Shown piece after piece: positions 1-7,898 of a stretch of 64,000 nt of DNA. The stretch spans positions 1-64,000 of the forward strand of contig NZ_JAHKQA010000090.1 in assembly GCF_018860705.1 (NCBI RefSeq), read 5' to 3'. The position numbers and the translations under genes are program-made. Below the pieces are notes generated by a model. It was given only the letters and a program-made list of their open reading frames with translations. It did not search any database and had not been told where the DNA came from. The first letter of the stretch is position 1. Each line of letters opens with the position of its first letter. The stretch is from Citreicella sp. C3M06. Lineage in GTDB: Bacteria > Pseudomonadota > Alphaproteobacteria > Rhodobacterales > Rhodobacteraceae.

Positions 1-12
1 TGCATCCTGACC

Positions 13-225
13 CTAGGCATCAGGCCAGTCACCGTCCAAGGACAGCCCGACCTCGCGATTATCCGCATCAATCAGGACAATGTCGGATGCTTTGCCCAAA
101 TCAAACCCGACGCGAGGCTTGGCTTCTACGACATAGACCGGGAACGGCTCACACTCGAGCCTCCCCGAGACGCGTAAGAAGTACAGAGTATCCCCCGGCA
201 GCAGTGGGTTGATAATTTTTGGCAT
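13..225 (-). CDS. Small hypothetical protein (70 aa)
   Basis: I do not recognise this protein. It is short and acidic, with a hydrophobic core and no membrane segment or Cys motif. It begins MPKIINPLLPGDTLYFLRVS and looks like a compact beta-rich domain, since Val, Tyr and Phe alternate in the first half. The ATG at 225 was chosen because the only in-frame extension uses a TTG five codons upstream. The sequence before the ATG reads GGAAAGCAGGGCA, a weak ribosome site. It stands alone at the window edge on the same strand as the next small gene. Codon usage is less G/C-biased than in the metabolic genes further in, so it may be accessory DNA. Confidence 0.5.
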   Translation of the reverse strand: MPKIINPLLPGDTLYFLRVSGRLECEPFPVYVVEAKPRVGFDLGKASDIVLIDADNREVGLSLDGDWPDA

Positions 226-357
226 TGCCCTGCTTTCCAATCCGTATTCTCGCGCTAGCCCGGCATTTCAGCTTGGGCTGAATAGCGTCATATTCTGCCA
301 GAGTGTTGTAGCGTTTGCCCTCGGCCCACCCAAGCTACCCCCCTACGCCAAATGCGA

Positions 358-573
358 CTAGAAAAATCTGACGTCGGGCCGCCAGACTCGCCCGCAGCCG
401 GTGCAACCAAACCGCTTTAGCACCTCGGCGCGCAGCGTCAGACCGCCCTCGTTCAGCACATCGACTGGCACGTCAGCGGCCACATCATCATCAAAGCTTG
501 GGCACAGCTCGCGTTCATGGCCACACCGGCATGTGAATGCCGCGAAGTTGCCCCGTCGAAAACGAGTTACCAT
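358..573 (-). CDS. Small Cys-rich (zinc-ribbon-like) hypothetical protein (71 aa)
   Basis: The protein has a Cys cluster near residues 15-24 (TCRCGHERELC) and a second CxxC (GCTGCG) close to the C-terminus. This spacing resembles a small zinc ribbon. The middle is acidic (PSFDDDVAADVPVDVL). The ATG at 573 was preferred because the 37 codons of possible extension look non-coding. No partner gene is obvious. A zinc-binding role is inferred from the Cys pairs only, and no named family is assigned. It could be a regulator or an accessory protein of unknown role. Confidence 0.5.
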   Translation of the reverse strand: MVTRFRRGNFAAFTCRCGHERELCPSFDDDVAADVPVDVLNEGGLTLRAEVLKRFGCTGCGRVWRPDVRFF

Positions 574-773
574 TGCTGCGCACCTCAAAGCTCTAAGCTG
601 CGATGTCAAATCAGCCCAGTACAAGCTGCTGAAACTAAATTCGTTTTTAACACCTTGGAGACAACCACTACCTGTTTCACACATGCCAGCCGCGCCCTGC
701 TGCCAGCGGCCCGCTTGCAGACCGCGGCTGAATCGGCCCTTACTCTCCCTGCCCGCAACCGACAGGACCCCCC

Positions 774-1157
774 ATGCTGCAAGCCTTTCACCACGTCGCG
801 ATCATCTGTTCTGACTATGCCCTCAGTCGCGCCTTTTACGTCGACACGCTGGGCCTGACGATCCTCAACGAAGCGCTGCGCGAGGAGCGCCAGAGCTGGA
901 AGCTTGACCTTGCCATTCCCGGCGGCGGGCAGATCGAGCTTTTTTCCTTTCCCGCTCCGCCGCCGCGCCCCTCGCGCCCCGAAGCGCAGGGCCTGCGCCA
1001 TCTTGCCTTTACCGTGCCCGACGTCGCGGCGGCGAAACAGACGCTCGAGGCAGCGGGCGTCGCGGTCGAACCGATCCGCGTCGACGAATTCACCGGCAAG
1101 CGGTTTACGTTCTTCAACGATCCCGACGGTCTGCCGCTCGAACTCTACGAGGCGTGA
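774..1157 (+). CDS. VOC-family (glyoxalase/YaeR-like) protein
   Basis: This 127-aa single-domain vicinal-oxygen-chelate protein starts MLQAFHHVAIICSDYALSRA and ends DPDGLPLELYEA. Both ends match the YaeR/GloA2 subfamily: an early metal His (HHVAI), a central LRHLAFTV with the second His, and the final Glu in LELYE. The family binds a divalent metal, and members include lactoylglutathione lyase-like and uncharacterised enzymes. The substrate cannot be told from sequence. The next plus-strand gene begins 62 bp downstream, so the two may be co-transcribed. Confidence 0.85.
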   Translation: MLQAFHHVAIICSDYALSRAFYVDTLGLTILNEALREERQSWKLDLAIPGGGQIELFSFPAPPPRPSRPEAQGLRHLAFTVPDVAAAKQTLEAAGVAVEPIRVDEFTGKRFTFFNDPDGLPLELYEA

Positions 1158-1219
1158 GCGCTTGCCAGACTCGGCACGGGCTGGCAGGTTTCTCGCGCTA
1201 TACGGGAGGAGAACCGATC

Positions 1220-2068
1220 ATGTTTCGCGCCATGCTGGCCGCGCTGGCCCTGACCCCGCTGGCAGAGGCCGCATCCGCAGCCTGCGCCAGCGATGACGAG
1301 ATCGCGGCCTTTGTCGCCAGTTACCTGTCGCTGAGCCCCACCAAGGCGCTTGGCATCGGCGGCGACATGCAGGACGCGCTGTGCACCCAAGCCAAGCTGG
1401 TCGCGGCGCTGACGCCCAGCCTTGGCCCGGTGGTCGGCTACAAGGCGGGGCTGACCAGCCAGCCCGCGCAGGAGCGGTTCGGGGTCAGCGCCCCGGTGCA
1501 TGGGGTTTTGTACCGCGACATGCTGCTTGAAGACGGCGCCACCATCACCGCCAGCTTTGGCGCGGTGCCGATGGTCGAGGCTGACCTGCTGATGATCGTC
1601 GCGGATGACGCCATTGCGCAGGCAACGACGCCGGAAGAGATCCTGCAACATGTCTCGGCCTTGCGCCCGTTCATCGAACTGCCCGACCTGAGTGTCGCCA
1701 AGGGCGAGCCGCTGACCGGCGAAACCCTGACGGCGATGGGGGTCGGGCCGCGGCTTGGCGTCATGGGGGCCGACATCCCGATCACCGATGCCGCCGCGAT
1801 GAGCGCCGCGCTGTCCAGCATGACCGTGACCCTGCGCGCCGACGACGGCAGTGTGCTATCAGAAGCGCCGGGCGCGGCGGTGCTGGGCCATCCGGCCAAT
1901 GCCCTTCTCTGGCTGATGTCCGAAGGCATCGTGCTCAAGGCGGGCGATATCGTCAGCGTCGGCTCGTTCGGCCCGCTGATCCCGGTGGGCAAGGTCGGGG
2001 GCGGCGCGGCGGTGCAATATAGCGGGCTGCCGGGCGATCCGCAGATTTCCGTCAGCTTCTCGGATTGA
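1220..2068 (+). CDS. Exported 2-keto-4-pentenoate hydratase-like (MhpD/FAH-fold) protein
   Basis: The 282-aa protein has a cleavable-type signal peptide (MFRAMLAALALTPLAEAASA, then AC). The body resembles 2-keto-4-pentenoate hydratases: VGYKAGLTSQPAQERFGV near the start, an acidic metal-site segment MVEADLLMIV, a FIELPDL segment, and a C-terminal VGSFGPLIPVGKVGGG. Family members normally act in the cytoplasm on 2-hydroxy-dienoates from aromatic meta-cleavage, so export is odd. The ATG at 1220 follows GGGAGGAGAACCGATC, a good ribosome site. No aromatic-degradation genes are nearby, so the substrate is unknown. Confidence 0.8.
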   Translation: MFRAMLAALALTPLAEAASAACASDDEIAAFVASYLSLSPTKALGIGGDMQDALCTQAKLVAALTPSLGPVVGYKAGLTSQPAQERFGVSAPVHGVLYRDMLLEDGATITASFGAVPMVEADLLMIVADDAIAQATTPEEILQHVSALRPFIELPDLSVAKGEPLTGETLTAMGVGPRLGVMGADIPITDAAAMSAALSSMTVTLRADDGSVLSEAPGAAVLGHPANALLWLMSEGIVLKAGDIVSVGSFGPLIPVGKVGGGAAVQYSGLPGDPQISVSFSD

Positions 2069-2202
2069 TCCCGGACCCGGCGGATTGCCCAAAGGCACGG
2101 CACCGCCCTGACCCTTTCCGGCACTGTCGAACGAGGCGACATCCGCGCCCGCAGGTCGCAGCGCCTTGCAGGATCATCGCGCCGCGTCGCACCAAGGCAC
2201 AG

Positions 2203-2232
2203 GCGCCGCCCCCGCAAGGGCGGCGCGTTTCG
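2203..2232. terminator. Hairpin between convergent genes
   Basis: The GCGCCGCCC / GGGCGGCGC arms (9 bp) face each other across CCGCAA-type loop bases, followed by GTTTCGCG. The hairpin lies between the convergent hydratase-like gene and prpE, so it may serve both. The U-tract is weak. Confidence 0.5.
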
Positions 2233-2234
2233 CG

Positions 2235-4136
2235 TCAGGCCGGAACCGTGGTGGCGTAGCCAAGCGCTTTGAGCGCCACCTCGATCTCGTCGAGGATCGC
2301 CGGGTCGTCGATGGTCGCGGGCATCTTGTAGGCCTCGCCATCGGCAATCTTGACCATGGTCGCGCGCAGGATCTTGCCCGAGCGGGTCTTGGGCAGACGA
2401 TCCACCACCGCCACCAGCTTGAACGCCGCAACCGGGCCGATCTTGTCGCGCACCAGCTTGACGCATTCGCGGCAGACCTCGGCGCTGTCGCGTGCCACCC
2501 CCGAGCTGAGGCAGATGAAGCCCAGCGGCATCTGCCCCTTGAGCGCATCCGACACCCCGATCACCGCGCATTCCGCGACATCGGGATGCGCGGCCAGCAC
2601 CTCTTCCATGGCGCCGGTCGACAGGCGGTGGCCCGCCACGTTGATGACGTCATCGGTGCGGGACATGATGTAGAGATAGCCGTCCTCGTCGGTCAGCCCC
2701 GCATCGCCGGTCTCGTAATAGCCGGGAAAGGTCGTCAGGTAGGATTTGCGGAACCGGTCCTCGGCCTGCCACAGCGTTTGCAGGGTGCCCGGCGGCAGCG
2801 GCAGCTTGATGGCGATGGCCCCCAGCGTGCCGGGCGCCACCTCGTGCCCGCCCTCGTCAAGGATACGCACGTCATAGCCCGGCATGGCGACCGACGGGCT
2901 GCCCAGCTTGATCGGCAATTCCTCGATGCCCAGCGGGTTGGCGGCGATGCCCCAGCCGGTTTCGGTCTGCCACCAATGGTCGATCACCGGCACGCCAAGG
3001 TGCTTTTGCGCCCATTCGATGGTGCTTGGGTCGGCGCGCTCGCCGGCAAGGAACAGCGCCTGAAGATCGTGCAGCTTGTAGCGGCGGATGTATTCGCCGT
3101 CAGGGTCCGCCCGCCGGATCGCCCGCAGCGCGGTTGGCGCGGTGAAAAAGGATTTCACCCGGTGGTTCTGGATGATCCGCCAGAACACCCCCGCATGCGG
3201 CGTGCCGATGGGCTTGCCTTCAAACACGATGGTCTGCGCGCCGACGATCAGCGGACCGTAGCAGATATAGGAATGCCCCACGACCCAGCCAACATCCGAT
3301 GCGGCCCAGAACCGATCCCCGGCCTCGATGTTGTAGATGTTCTTCATCGACCATTGCAGGGCCACCAAATGCCCGGCGGTGGAGCGCACCACGCCCTTGG
3401 GCTGGCCGGTGGTGCCCGAGGTATACAGGATATACGCCGGATGGTTGCCTTCGACCGGTACGCATTCGGCGGGCTTCACACCGTATTGAAAGCCATGCCA
3501 GCTGAAATCGCGGCCCGGGATCAGCTTGGCGACCTCTTGTTCGCGCTGGAAGATGACACAGAATTCCGGCTTGTGGCGCGCCAGCTCGATGGCGTTGTCG
3601 AGCAGCGGCTTGTAATGCACCACCCGCCCCGGCTCGAGCCCGCAGCTCGCCGCGATGATCGCCTTGGGCGTGCAATCGTCGATCCGCACCGCAAGCTCAT
3701 TTGCGGCAAAGCCGCCGAATACCACCGAATGCACCGCACCGATGCGCGCGCAGGCCAGCATCGCCTCAAGCGCTTCGGGGATCATCGGCATGTAGATGAT
3801 CACCCGGTCGCCCTTTTCCACGCCGCGCATCCGCAGCGCCCCGGCAAGGCTGGCGACCCGGTCGCGCAATTCGGCGTAGGTCAGCCCCTTGGAGGCATGG
3901 GTGATCGGGCTTTCATGCATGATGGCGATCTCATCGCCGCGCCCGGCCTCGACATGGCGGTCCACCGCGTTCCAGCAGGTGTTGACCATGCCGTCCGAGA
4001 ACCATTCATACATGTTCTCGCCCTTGTCAAAGAGCGCCTTTGATGGCGGTTTGGCCCAGTCGATGGCCGTGGCTGCCTCCATCCAGAACCCTTCGGGATC
4101 GGCCTTCCAGGCCGCGTACACGTCCTTGTAACCCAT
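2235..4136 (-). CDS. prpE: Propionyl-CoA synthetase
   Basis: This 633-aa acyl-adenylate synthetase activates propionate (less well acetate) to its CoA thioester with ATP. N-terminal residues 1-60 form the ACAS-N region (GYKDVYAAWKADPEGFW). The P-loop-like adenylation motif YTSGTTGQPKGVVR is in the middle, GYYETGDAG is the ADP-binding hinge region, and PKTRSGKILR contains Lys588, the residue whose acylation normally inactivates the family. Length and the DHWWQTETGWGI signature fit PrpE rather than generic AMP ligases. The ATG at 4136 was chosen because AGGAGG lies 9 nt upstream; an ATG at 4145 abuts that ribosome site. It is monocistronic, with a 218-bp regulatory region upstream. Confidence 0.93.
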   Translation of the reverse strand: MGYKDVYAAWKADPEGFWMEAATAIDWAKPPSKALFDKGENMYEWFSDGMVNTCWNAVDRHVEAGRGDEIAIMHESPITHASKGLTYAELRDRVASLAGALRMRGVEKGDRVIIYMPMIPEALEAMLACARIGAVHSVVFGGFAANELAVRIDDCTPKAIIAASCGLEPGRVVHYKPLLDNAIELARHKPEFCVIFQREQEVAKLIPGRDFSWHGFQYGVKPAECVPVEGNHPAYILYTSGTTGQPKGVVRSTAGHLVALQWSMKNIYNIEAGDRFWAASDVGWVVGHSYICYGPLIVGAQTIVFEGKPIGTPHAGVFWRIIQNHRVKSFFTAPTALRAIRRADPDGEYIRRYKLHDLQALFLAGERADPSTIEWAQKHLGVPVIDHWWQTETGWGIAANPLGIEELPIKLGSPSVAMPGYDVRILDEGGHEVAPGTLGAIAIKLPLPPGTLQTLWQAEDRFRKSYLTTFPGYYETGDAGLTDEDGYLYIMSRTDDVINVAGHRLSTGAMEEVLAAHPDVAECAVIGVSDALKGQMPLGFICLSSGVARDSAEVCRECVKLVRDKIGPVAAFKLVAVVDRLPKTRSGKILRATMVKIADGEAYKMPATIDDPAILDEIEVALKALGYATTVPA

Positions 4137-4354
4137 GCGTAACATCCTCCTCTCACCTCTGACCAAAGGTGGTAGGGATCGCTTTCCGCTGAGGCAAGTA
4201 TGTTACCGGAAACCCTGCGCAGATTTCGCGAAGTTTTGCGAACTAAGCTGAAAACCGCCGTGCAAATTTTGCAAAGCCCCCAGAGTTTCGCAGATCGCAG
4301 CGCCCCTGAGGCGTGTTTTGCATAACTGCAAAGTCGCGTCCTGCAAAGACGGCC
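4137..4354 (-). promoter_or_regulatory. prpE promoter region with TTTGCA-type inverted repeats
   Basis: Several related palindromes are visible: TTTGCA-TAAC-TGCAAA at 4317-4332, TGCAAA-T-TTTGCA at 4261-4273 (containing TTTGCAAA at 4268-4275), and TTCGCGAA at 4225-4232 followed by TTGCGAA at 4236-4242. The short-chain acyl-CoA regulators (ScfR family, e.g. PccR of Rhodobacter sphaeroides) recognise paired TTTGCAAA boxes at propionyl-CoA genes. The resemblance and the location before prpE suggest control by such a regulator, which is not encoded in this window. Confidence 0.55.
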
Positions 4355-5749
4355 CTAGCGCGACACGTCCGGAGCCTCGCGCGCAACATGAACCCCCGGC
4401 GCCGAGTCGACGGGTGCGCCATCCTGCACCACCGTCTGCCCGCGCAGGATGGTGCGCACCGGCCAGCCCGTCACCTCGAAACCTTCCCATGGCGTGTAAT
4501 CGGCGCCGTGGTGCAGGATGTCCTGCGAGATGGTGCGCTTTGCTTCGGGGTCCCAGAGCACGATGTCGGCGTCCTTGCCGATGGCGATGGCGCCCTTGTC
4601 TTTCAGCCCATAGATGCGGGCATGGTTGGTGGCCGTCAGCGCGGCAAAGGCGGTCAGCGAGATCCGCCCCTTGCGCACCCCTTCTGAGAACAGGATCGGA
4701 AGGCGAGTTTCCACGCCGGGAATGCCGTTGGGGATATTGCGGAACGAGGCGCGCGCCCCGGGCGCATCCTTGCCCGCCGGATCGGCAAAGCGGAACGGGC
4801 AGTGATCCGAGGAAAACACATCGAACGCCCCCTGCTCCAGCCCGGCCCAGATCGCCGCCTGTTCGGCGGTGTCGCGCGGCGGCGGCGAGCACACCCATTT
4901 GGCACCGTCAAAGCCCGCGCGGTCGAGATCATCCGCCGTCAGCGTCAGGTATTGCGGGCAGGTTTCCGCCAGCACCTGCACGCCGCGCGCCTTGGCCCGC
5001 TGGATCTCGTCCAGCGCCGCGCCGTTCGACACATGCACGATCATCACCGGCACGCCCGCGACCTCGGCCAGCGTGGTGGCGCGGTGCGTCGCCTCGCGCT
5101 CGACCGGCACGGGGCGGGTGCGGGCGTGATGCACGGGCGCGGTGTCGCCCAACCGCTCGGCCTTGTCGCGCAGGAATTCGATGGCGTCCTCGTTTTCGGC
5201 ATGCACCATGGTCAGCGCGCCCTGCTCGCGCGCCACATCCATCACCTGCAGGATCTCGGCATCGCTCAGCCGCATCCCCTGATAGGTCATGAACACCTTG
5301 AAGCTGGTCAGCCCCTGCGCGATCAGCGCCGGCAGATCCTGCCCAAGTGTCACCGGATCGGTTGATGTGACGATCAGGTGGAACGACACATCGGTCAGGC
5401 AGTTGCCCTTGGCCTTGGCGTGGTAGGCAGCCACCGCCTCGCGCAGGGTCTGGCCCGCCTCGGGCAGGCAGAAGGGCATCACCGTGGTGTTGCCCCCACA
5501 GGCCGCAGAGCGCGTGGCAGAGGCGAAATCATCGGCCATCTCGATGCCGGGGCCAGAGGGCTGCGCGATGTGCACATGGCTGTCGATGCCGCCGGGCATG
5601 GCGATCAGCCCGGCGGCGTCGATCACCTCGGCGCCTTCAAGCCCGGCGCCGAGCGTCACGATCTTGCCGCCACTGATGCCAATGTCACAATCGCTCACCA
5701 CGCCGGGGCAAACCACGCGGGCGCCGCTGATCACAAGGTCATGCATCAT
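4355..5749 (-). CDS. Dihydropyrimidinase / D-hydantoinase-type cyclic amidohydrolase
   Basis: This 464-aa amidohydrolase-superfamily enzyme opens cyclic amide rings (5,6-dihydropyrimidines, hydantoins or allantoin). Visible binuclear metal ligands are the HxH in IDSHVHIAQP, the carboxylatable Lys in TSFKVFMTYQG, the His in MVHAEN and in IVHVSN, and the Asp in FSSDHCPF. Length and motif order match dihydropyrimidinase/hydantoinase. It ends the minus-strand ureide gene set but is set off from the racemase by 77 bp containing a tandem repeat, so it may have its own start of transcription. GAGG lies about 11 nt before the ATG. The exact substrate is not resolvable; allantoinase is an alternative. 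Confidence 0.87.
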   Translation of the reverse strand: MMHDLVISGARVVCPGVVSDCDIGISGGKIVTLGAGLEGAEVIDAAGLIAMPGGIDSHVHIAQPSGPGIEMADDFASATRSAACGGNTTVMPFCLPEAGQTLREAVAAYHAKAKGNCLTDVSFHLIVTSTDPVTLGQDLPALIAQGLTSFKVFMTYQGMRLSDAEILQVMDVAREQGALTMVHAENEDAIEFLRDKAERLGDTAPVHHARTRPVPVEREATHRATTLAEVAGVPVMIVHVSNGAALDEIQRAKARGVQVLAETCPQYLTLTADDLDRAGFDGAKWVCSPPPRDTAEQAAIWAGLEQGAFDVFSSDHCPFRFADPAGKDAPGARASFRNIPNGIPGVETRLPILFSEGVRKGRISLTAFAALTATNHARIYGLKDKGAIAIGKDADIVLWDPEAKRTISQDILHHGADYTPWEGFEVTGWPVRTILRGQTVVQDGAPVDSAPGVHVAREAPDVSR

Positions 5750-5759
5750 GTCGTTCAGT

Positions 5760-5787
5760 CCTCAAAACTTTGGCCTCAAAACTTTAG
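5760..5787. repeat. Tandem 14-bp direct repeat upstream of the hydantoinase gene
   Basis: Two adjacent copies of CCTCAAAACTTTGG / CCTCAAAACTTTAG lie between the racemase stop and the hydantoinase start. Read on the minus strand, the copies give AAAGTTTTGAGG, so the proximal copy also provides the GAGG ribosome site. It could be a regulator half-site pair or a local duplication. Confidence 0.7.
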
Positions 5788-5826
5788 TCGGTGTCCTGCG
5801 CGCGCCATACCCGCCTTGTGCGGCAG

Positions 5827-6564
5827 TCAGTCCAGCGCGATGACCTGCGCCAGTGCCGGGGCCAGCCCGACCGACGCCTTGCCCACCGGGCGCGCGGCCC
5901 GGCGCTGACCGCTGGTGCGCAGCCCGGCCAGCGCCATTGCCTGCACCGTCGCCGCTGCGATCGGGTCCAGCACCACCGCCGGGATTTCGGGGGAAATCTC
6001 GGGTGCAAGCCCCGCCAGCGGCGCACCGCCAAGGATCACCACATCGGCCCCGTCGCATTGCGCCGCATCGCGTGCCAACGCTACCAGCGCATCGCGCCGC
6101 GCATGGCGCGAGGCCAGCACATCGGGATCATGCGTCGCGGGCGTGCGCACCCCGGTGAACCGCGCCGACAACCCGGTCTGCGCCACGCTGTCGCTGTACC
6201 AGCGGCGCATCACCGGCGAAAAGGTCACGATGGAAAACCGCTCGCCCAGCATCGCCGCCGACAGGATCGCCGCTTCGGCCATGCCGATGACCGGCACATC
6301 GAAGATTTCGCGCGCGGCGACCAGCCCCGGATCGCCAAAGGCCGCGAGGATCACCGCGTCGATGCCGCTGAGGTTCTCCGCGATCATCTCCAGCGCGATG
6401 GCCCCGGCGATCTGCGCCTCGGCGCGCGAGGCGATATAGGGAAAGCCGCGCGGAGCGGTCAGGGCAACGATTTCGGCGCGGTCCCCCGCCACCTGACGGG
6501 CGACGCCCGCCATGCTGTCTGTCAACGAGACAGTCATGTTGGGATTGATCAGCAGCAGGCGCAT
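5827..6564 (-). CDS. Asp/Glu/hydantoin racemase family protein (hydantoin or allantoin racemase)
   Basis: This 245-aa protein starts MRLLLINPNMTVSLTDSM, the typical INPN opening of hydantoin/allantoin racemases. The family uses two Cys as acid/base, usually in AFGDPG-type and ILGCAG-type contexts. Here the first context reads ILAAFGDPGL and the second VVILGGAPLAG, so the second Cys appears replaced by Gly. I do not see the canonical Cys pair, so catalysis should be treated with caution. The ATG at 6564 overlaps the amidase stop by one base (TGATG), implying tight coupling. Known allantoin racemase HpxA and hydantoin racemase HyuA belong to this family. Confidence 0.82.
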   Translation of the reverse strand: MRLLLINPNMTVSLTDSMAGVARQVAGDRAEIVALTAPRGFPYIASRAEAQIAGAIALEMIAENLSGIDAVILAAFGDPGLVAAREIFDVPVIGMAEAAILSAAMLGERFSIVTFSPVMRRWYSDSVAQTGLSARFTGVRTPATHDPDVLASRHARRDALVALARDAAQCDGADVVILGGAPLAGLAPEISPEIPAVVLDPIAAATVQAMALAGLRTSGQRRAARPVGKASVGLAPALAQVIALD

Positions 6565-7898
6565 CAGCCCTGCCCCCCAAGGATGGTCTCGATCCGCGCC
6601 GCCAGCGCCAAGAGCGCGGCATCCTGCCCTTTGGCGGCGATGATCTGAAGGCCCAGCGGCATGCCCTCGCTGTCGACCCCGCAGGGAACCGAGATCGCCG
6701 GGCAGCCAGCGTGGTTGAGCTGCGAGGTAAAGGCGGCGTGGTCGCGCCCGCCGCAGGGCTTGCCCGCGATGGTCGTGGGCGCGCTCAGCTCGACCGGCCA
6801 TGCCGCGCAGGAGGTGGTGGGCGTGATCATCGCGGCGTAGCCCGTCAGGAAATCGCTCATGATCTCGCGAATGCACTGGCTGGCATGATGGGCGCGCGCC
6901 ACATCCGGCCCGCTCAGCGCCAGCCCGGAGTCGATCTGCGCCCCGAGGTCGGGATCGAAGAGCTCTGGCTCGGCCTGCCAGCGCGCGCCAAACAGCGCCG
7001 CAAGCCCCGCGTGCTGCAAGGGCATAACCGACGCACCGTTCAACCCCTTCCAGTCGGGCGCATCGGGGTGCAGCGTCAGCCCGGCGCCGCTGAGCGCCGC
7101 AATACTGCTATCAAAATTCGCCGCCACATCCGGGTCCAGCACCTGCCCCAGCCCGAAATCGGCGGCAAAGGCGATGGGGCCGTCCAGCGGCGCGGCCTCG
7201 GGCAGCCCGCTCAGCACGGACATCATCAGCGCCACGTCGCCGACGTTGCGCGCGATCGGTGCCAGCACCGAAATGCCATAGACCGGATCGTCGAAGCCCG
7301 GACCGTAAGGCACCAGATCCTGCGTCGGCTTGAGCCCGACAAGACCGGTATGCGCCGGGGGGCGGCGCGACGATCCACCCGCATCGGTGCCCAGCGCCAA
7401 AGGCGCCATGCCGGCCGCCACCGCCGCCACCGGCCCGCCAGACGAGCCCCCCGCCGTGCGGGCAAGGTTCACCGGATTTCGCGTCATGCCATATAGCGGC
7501 GTGTTGGTAGACCCCTTGCAGGCAAATTCCGAGCAGGTGCCGATGCCAAGGATCACCGCCCCCGCCTGCCGCAGCAGCGCCACCGCCTGCGCGTCCTGCG
7601 GCGCGATGAAGCCTTCGAACAGCTTCGAGCCTTGGGTGATCGGCAGCCCTCCGACCCAGATGTTGTCCTTGATGACCACCGGCACACCGGCCAATGGCAG
7701 CGTCTCGCCCACTGCAAGCCGCGCGGCCACCGCGTCTGCCTCGGCCTCGAGCGCCGGGTTGATCAGCGTCAGCGCGTTCAGCGCCGGGTTCAGCGCCTCG
7801 GCGCGGGCGCGCGCGGCGGCGGCGGCGGCGCGCGGGGTGATCTGCCCTTCGGTGATCGCCTGCGCCAGCGCCTGCGCGCTCAGATCCATGGGGTTCAT
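6564..7898 (-). CDS. Amidase-signature family amidohydrolase
   Basis: This 444-aa enzyme of the amidase signature family uses a Ser-cisSer-Lys triad. The Lys is in VPVVIKDNIWV, the cis-Ser in the TAGGSSGGPVAAVAAG signature, and the nucleophile Ser in GTDAGGSSRRPPAHTG. Relatives include AtzE/HpxX-type amidases, allophanate hydrolases and aryl-amidases. In this context it would hydrolyse an open-chain ureido or amide product of the ring-opening enzymes. The start at 7898 overlaps the preceding stop as ATGA; an ATG 7 codons further upstream would run deep into that gene. Substrate unknown. Confidence 0.86.
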   Translation of the reverse strand: MNPMDLSAQALAQAITEGQITPRAAAAAARARAEALNPALNALTLINPALEAEADAVAARLAVGETLPLAGVPVVIKDNIWVGGLPITQGSKLFEGFIAPQDAQAVALLRQAGAVILGIGTCSEFACKGSTNTPLYGMTRNPVNLARTAGGSSGGPVAAVAAGMAPLALGTDAGGSSRRPPAHTGLVGLKPTQDLVPYGPGFDDPVYGISVLAPIARNVGDVALMMSVLSGLPEAAPLDGPIAFAADFGLGQVLDPDVAANFDSSIAALSGAGLTLHPDAPDWKGLNGASVMPLQHAGLAALFGARWQAEPELFDPDLGAQIDSGLALSGPDVARAHHASQCIREIMSDFLTGYAAMITPTTSCAAWPVELSAPTTIAGKPCGGRDHAAFTSQLNHAGCPAISVPCGVDSEGMPLGLQIIAAKGQDAALLALAARIETILGGQG

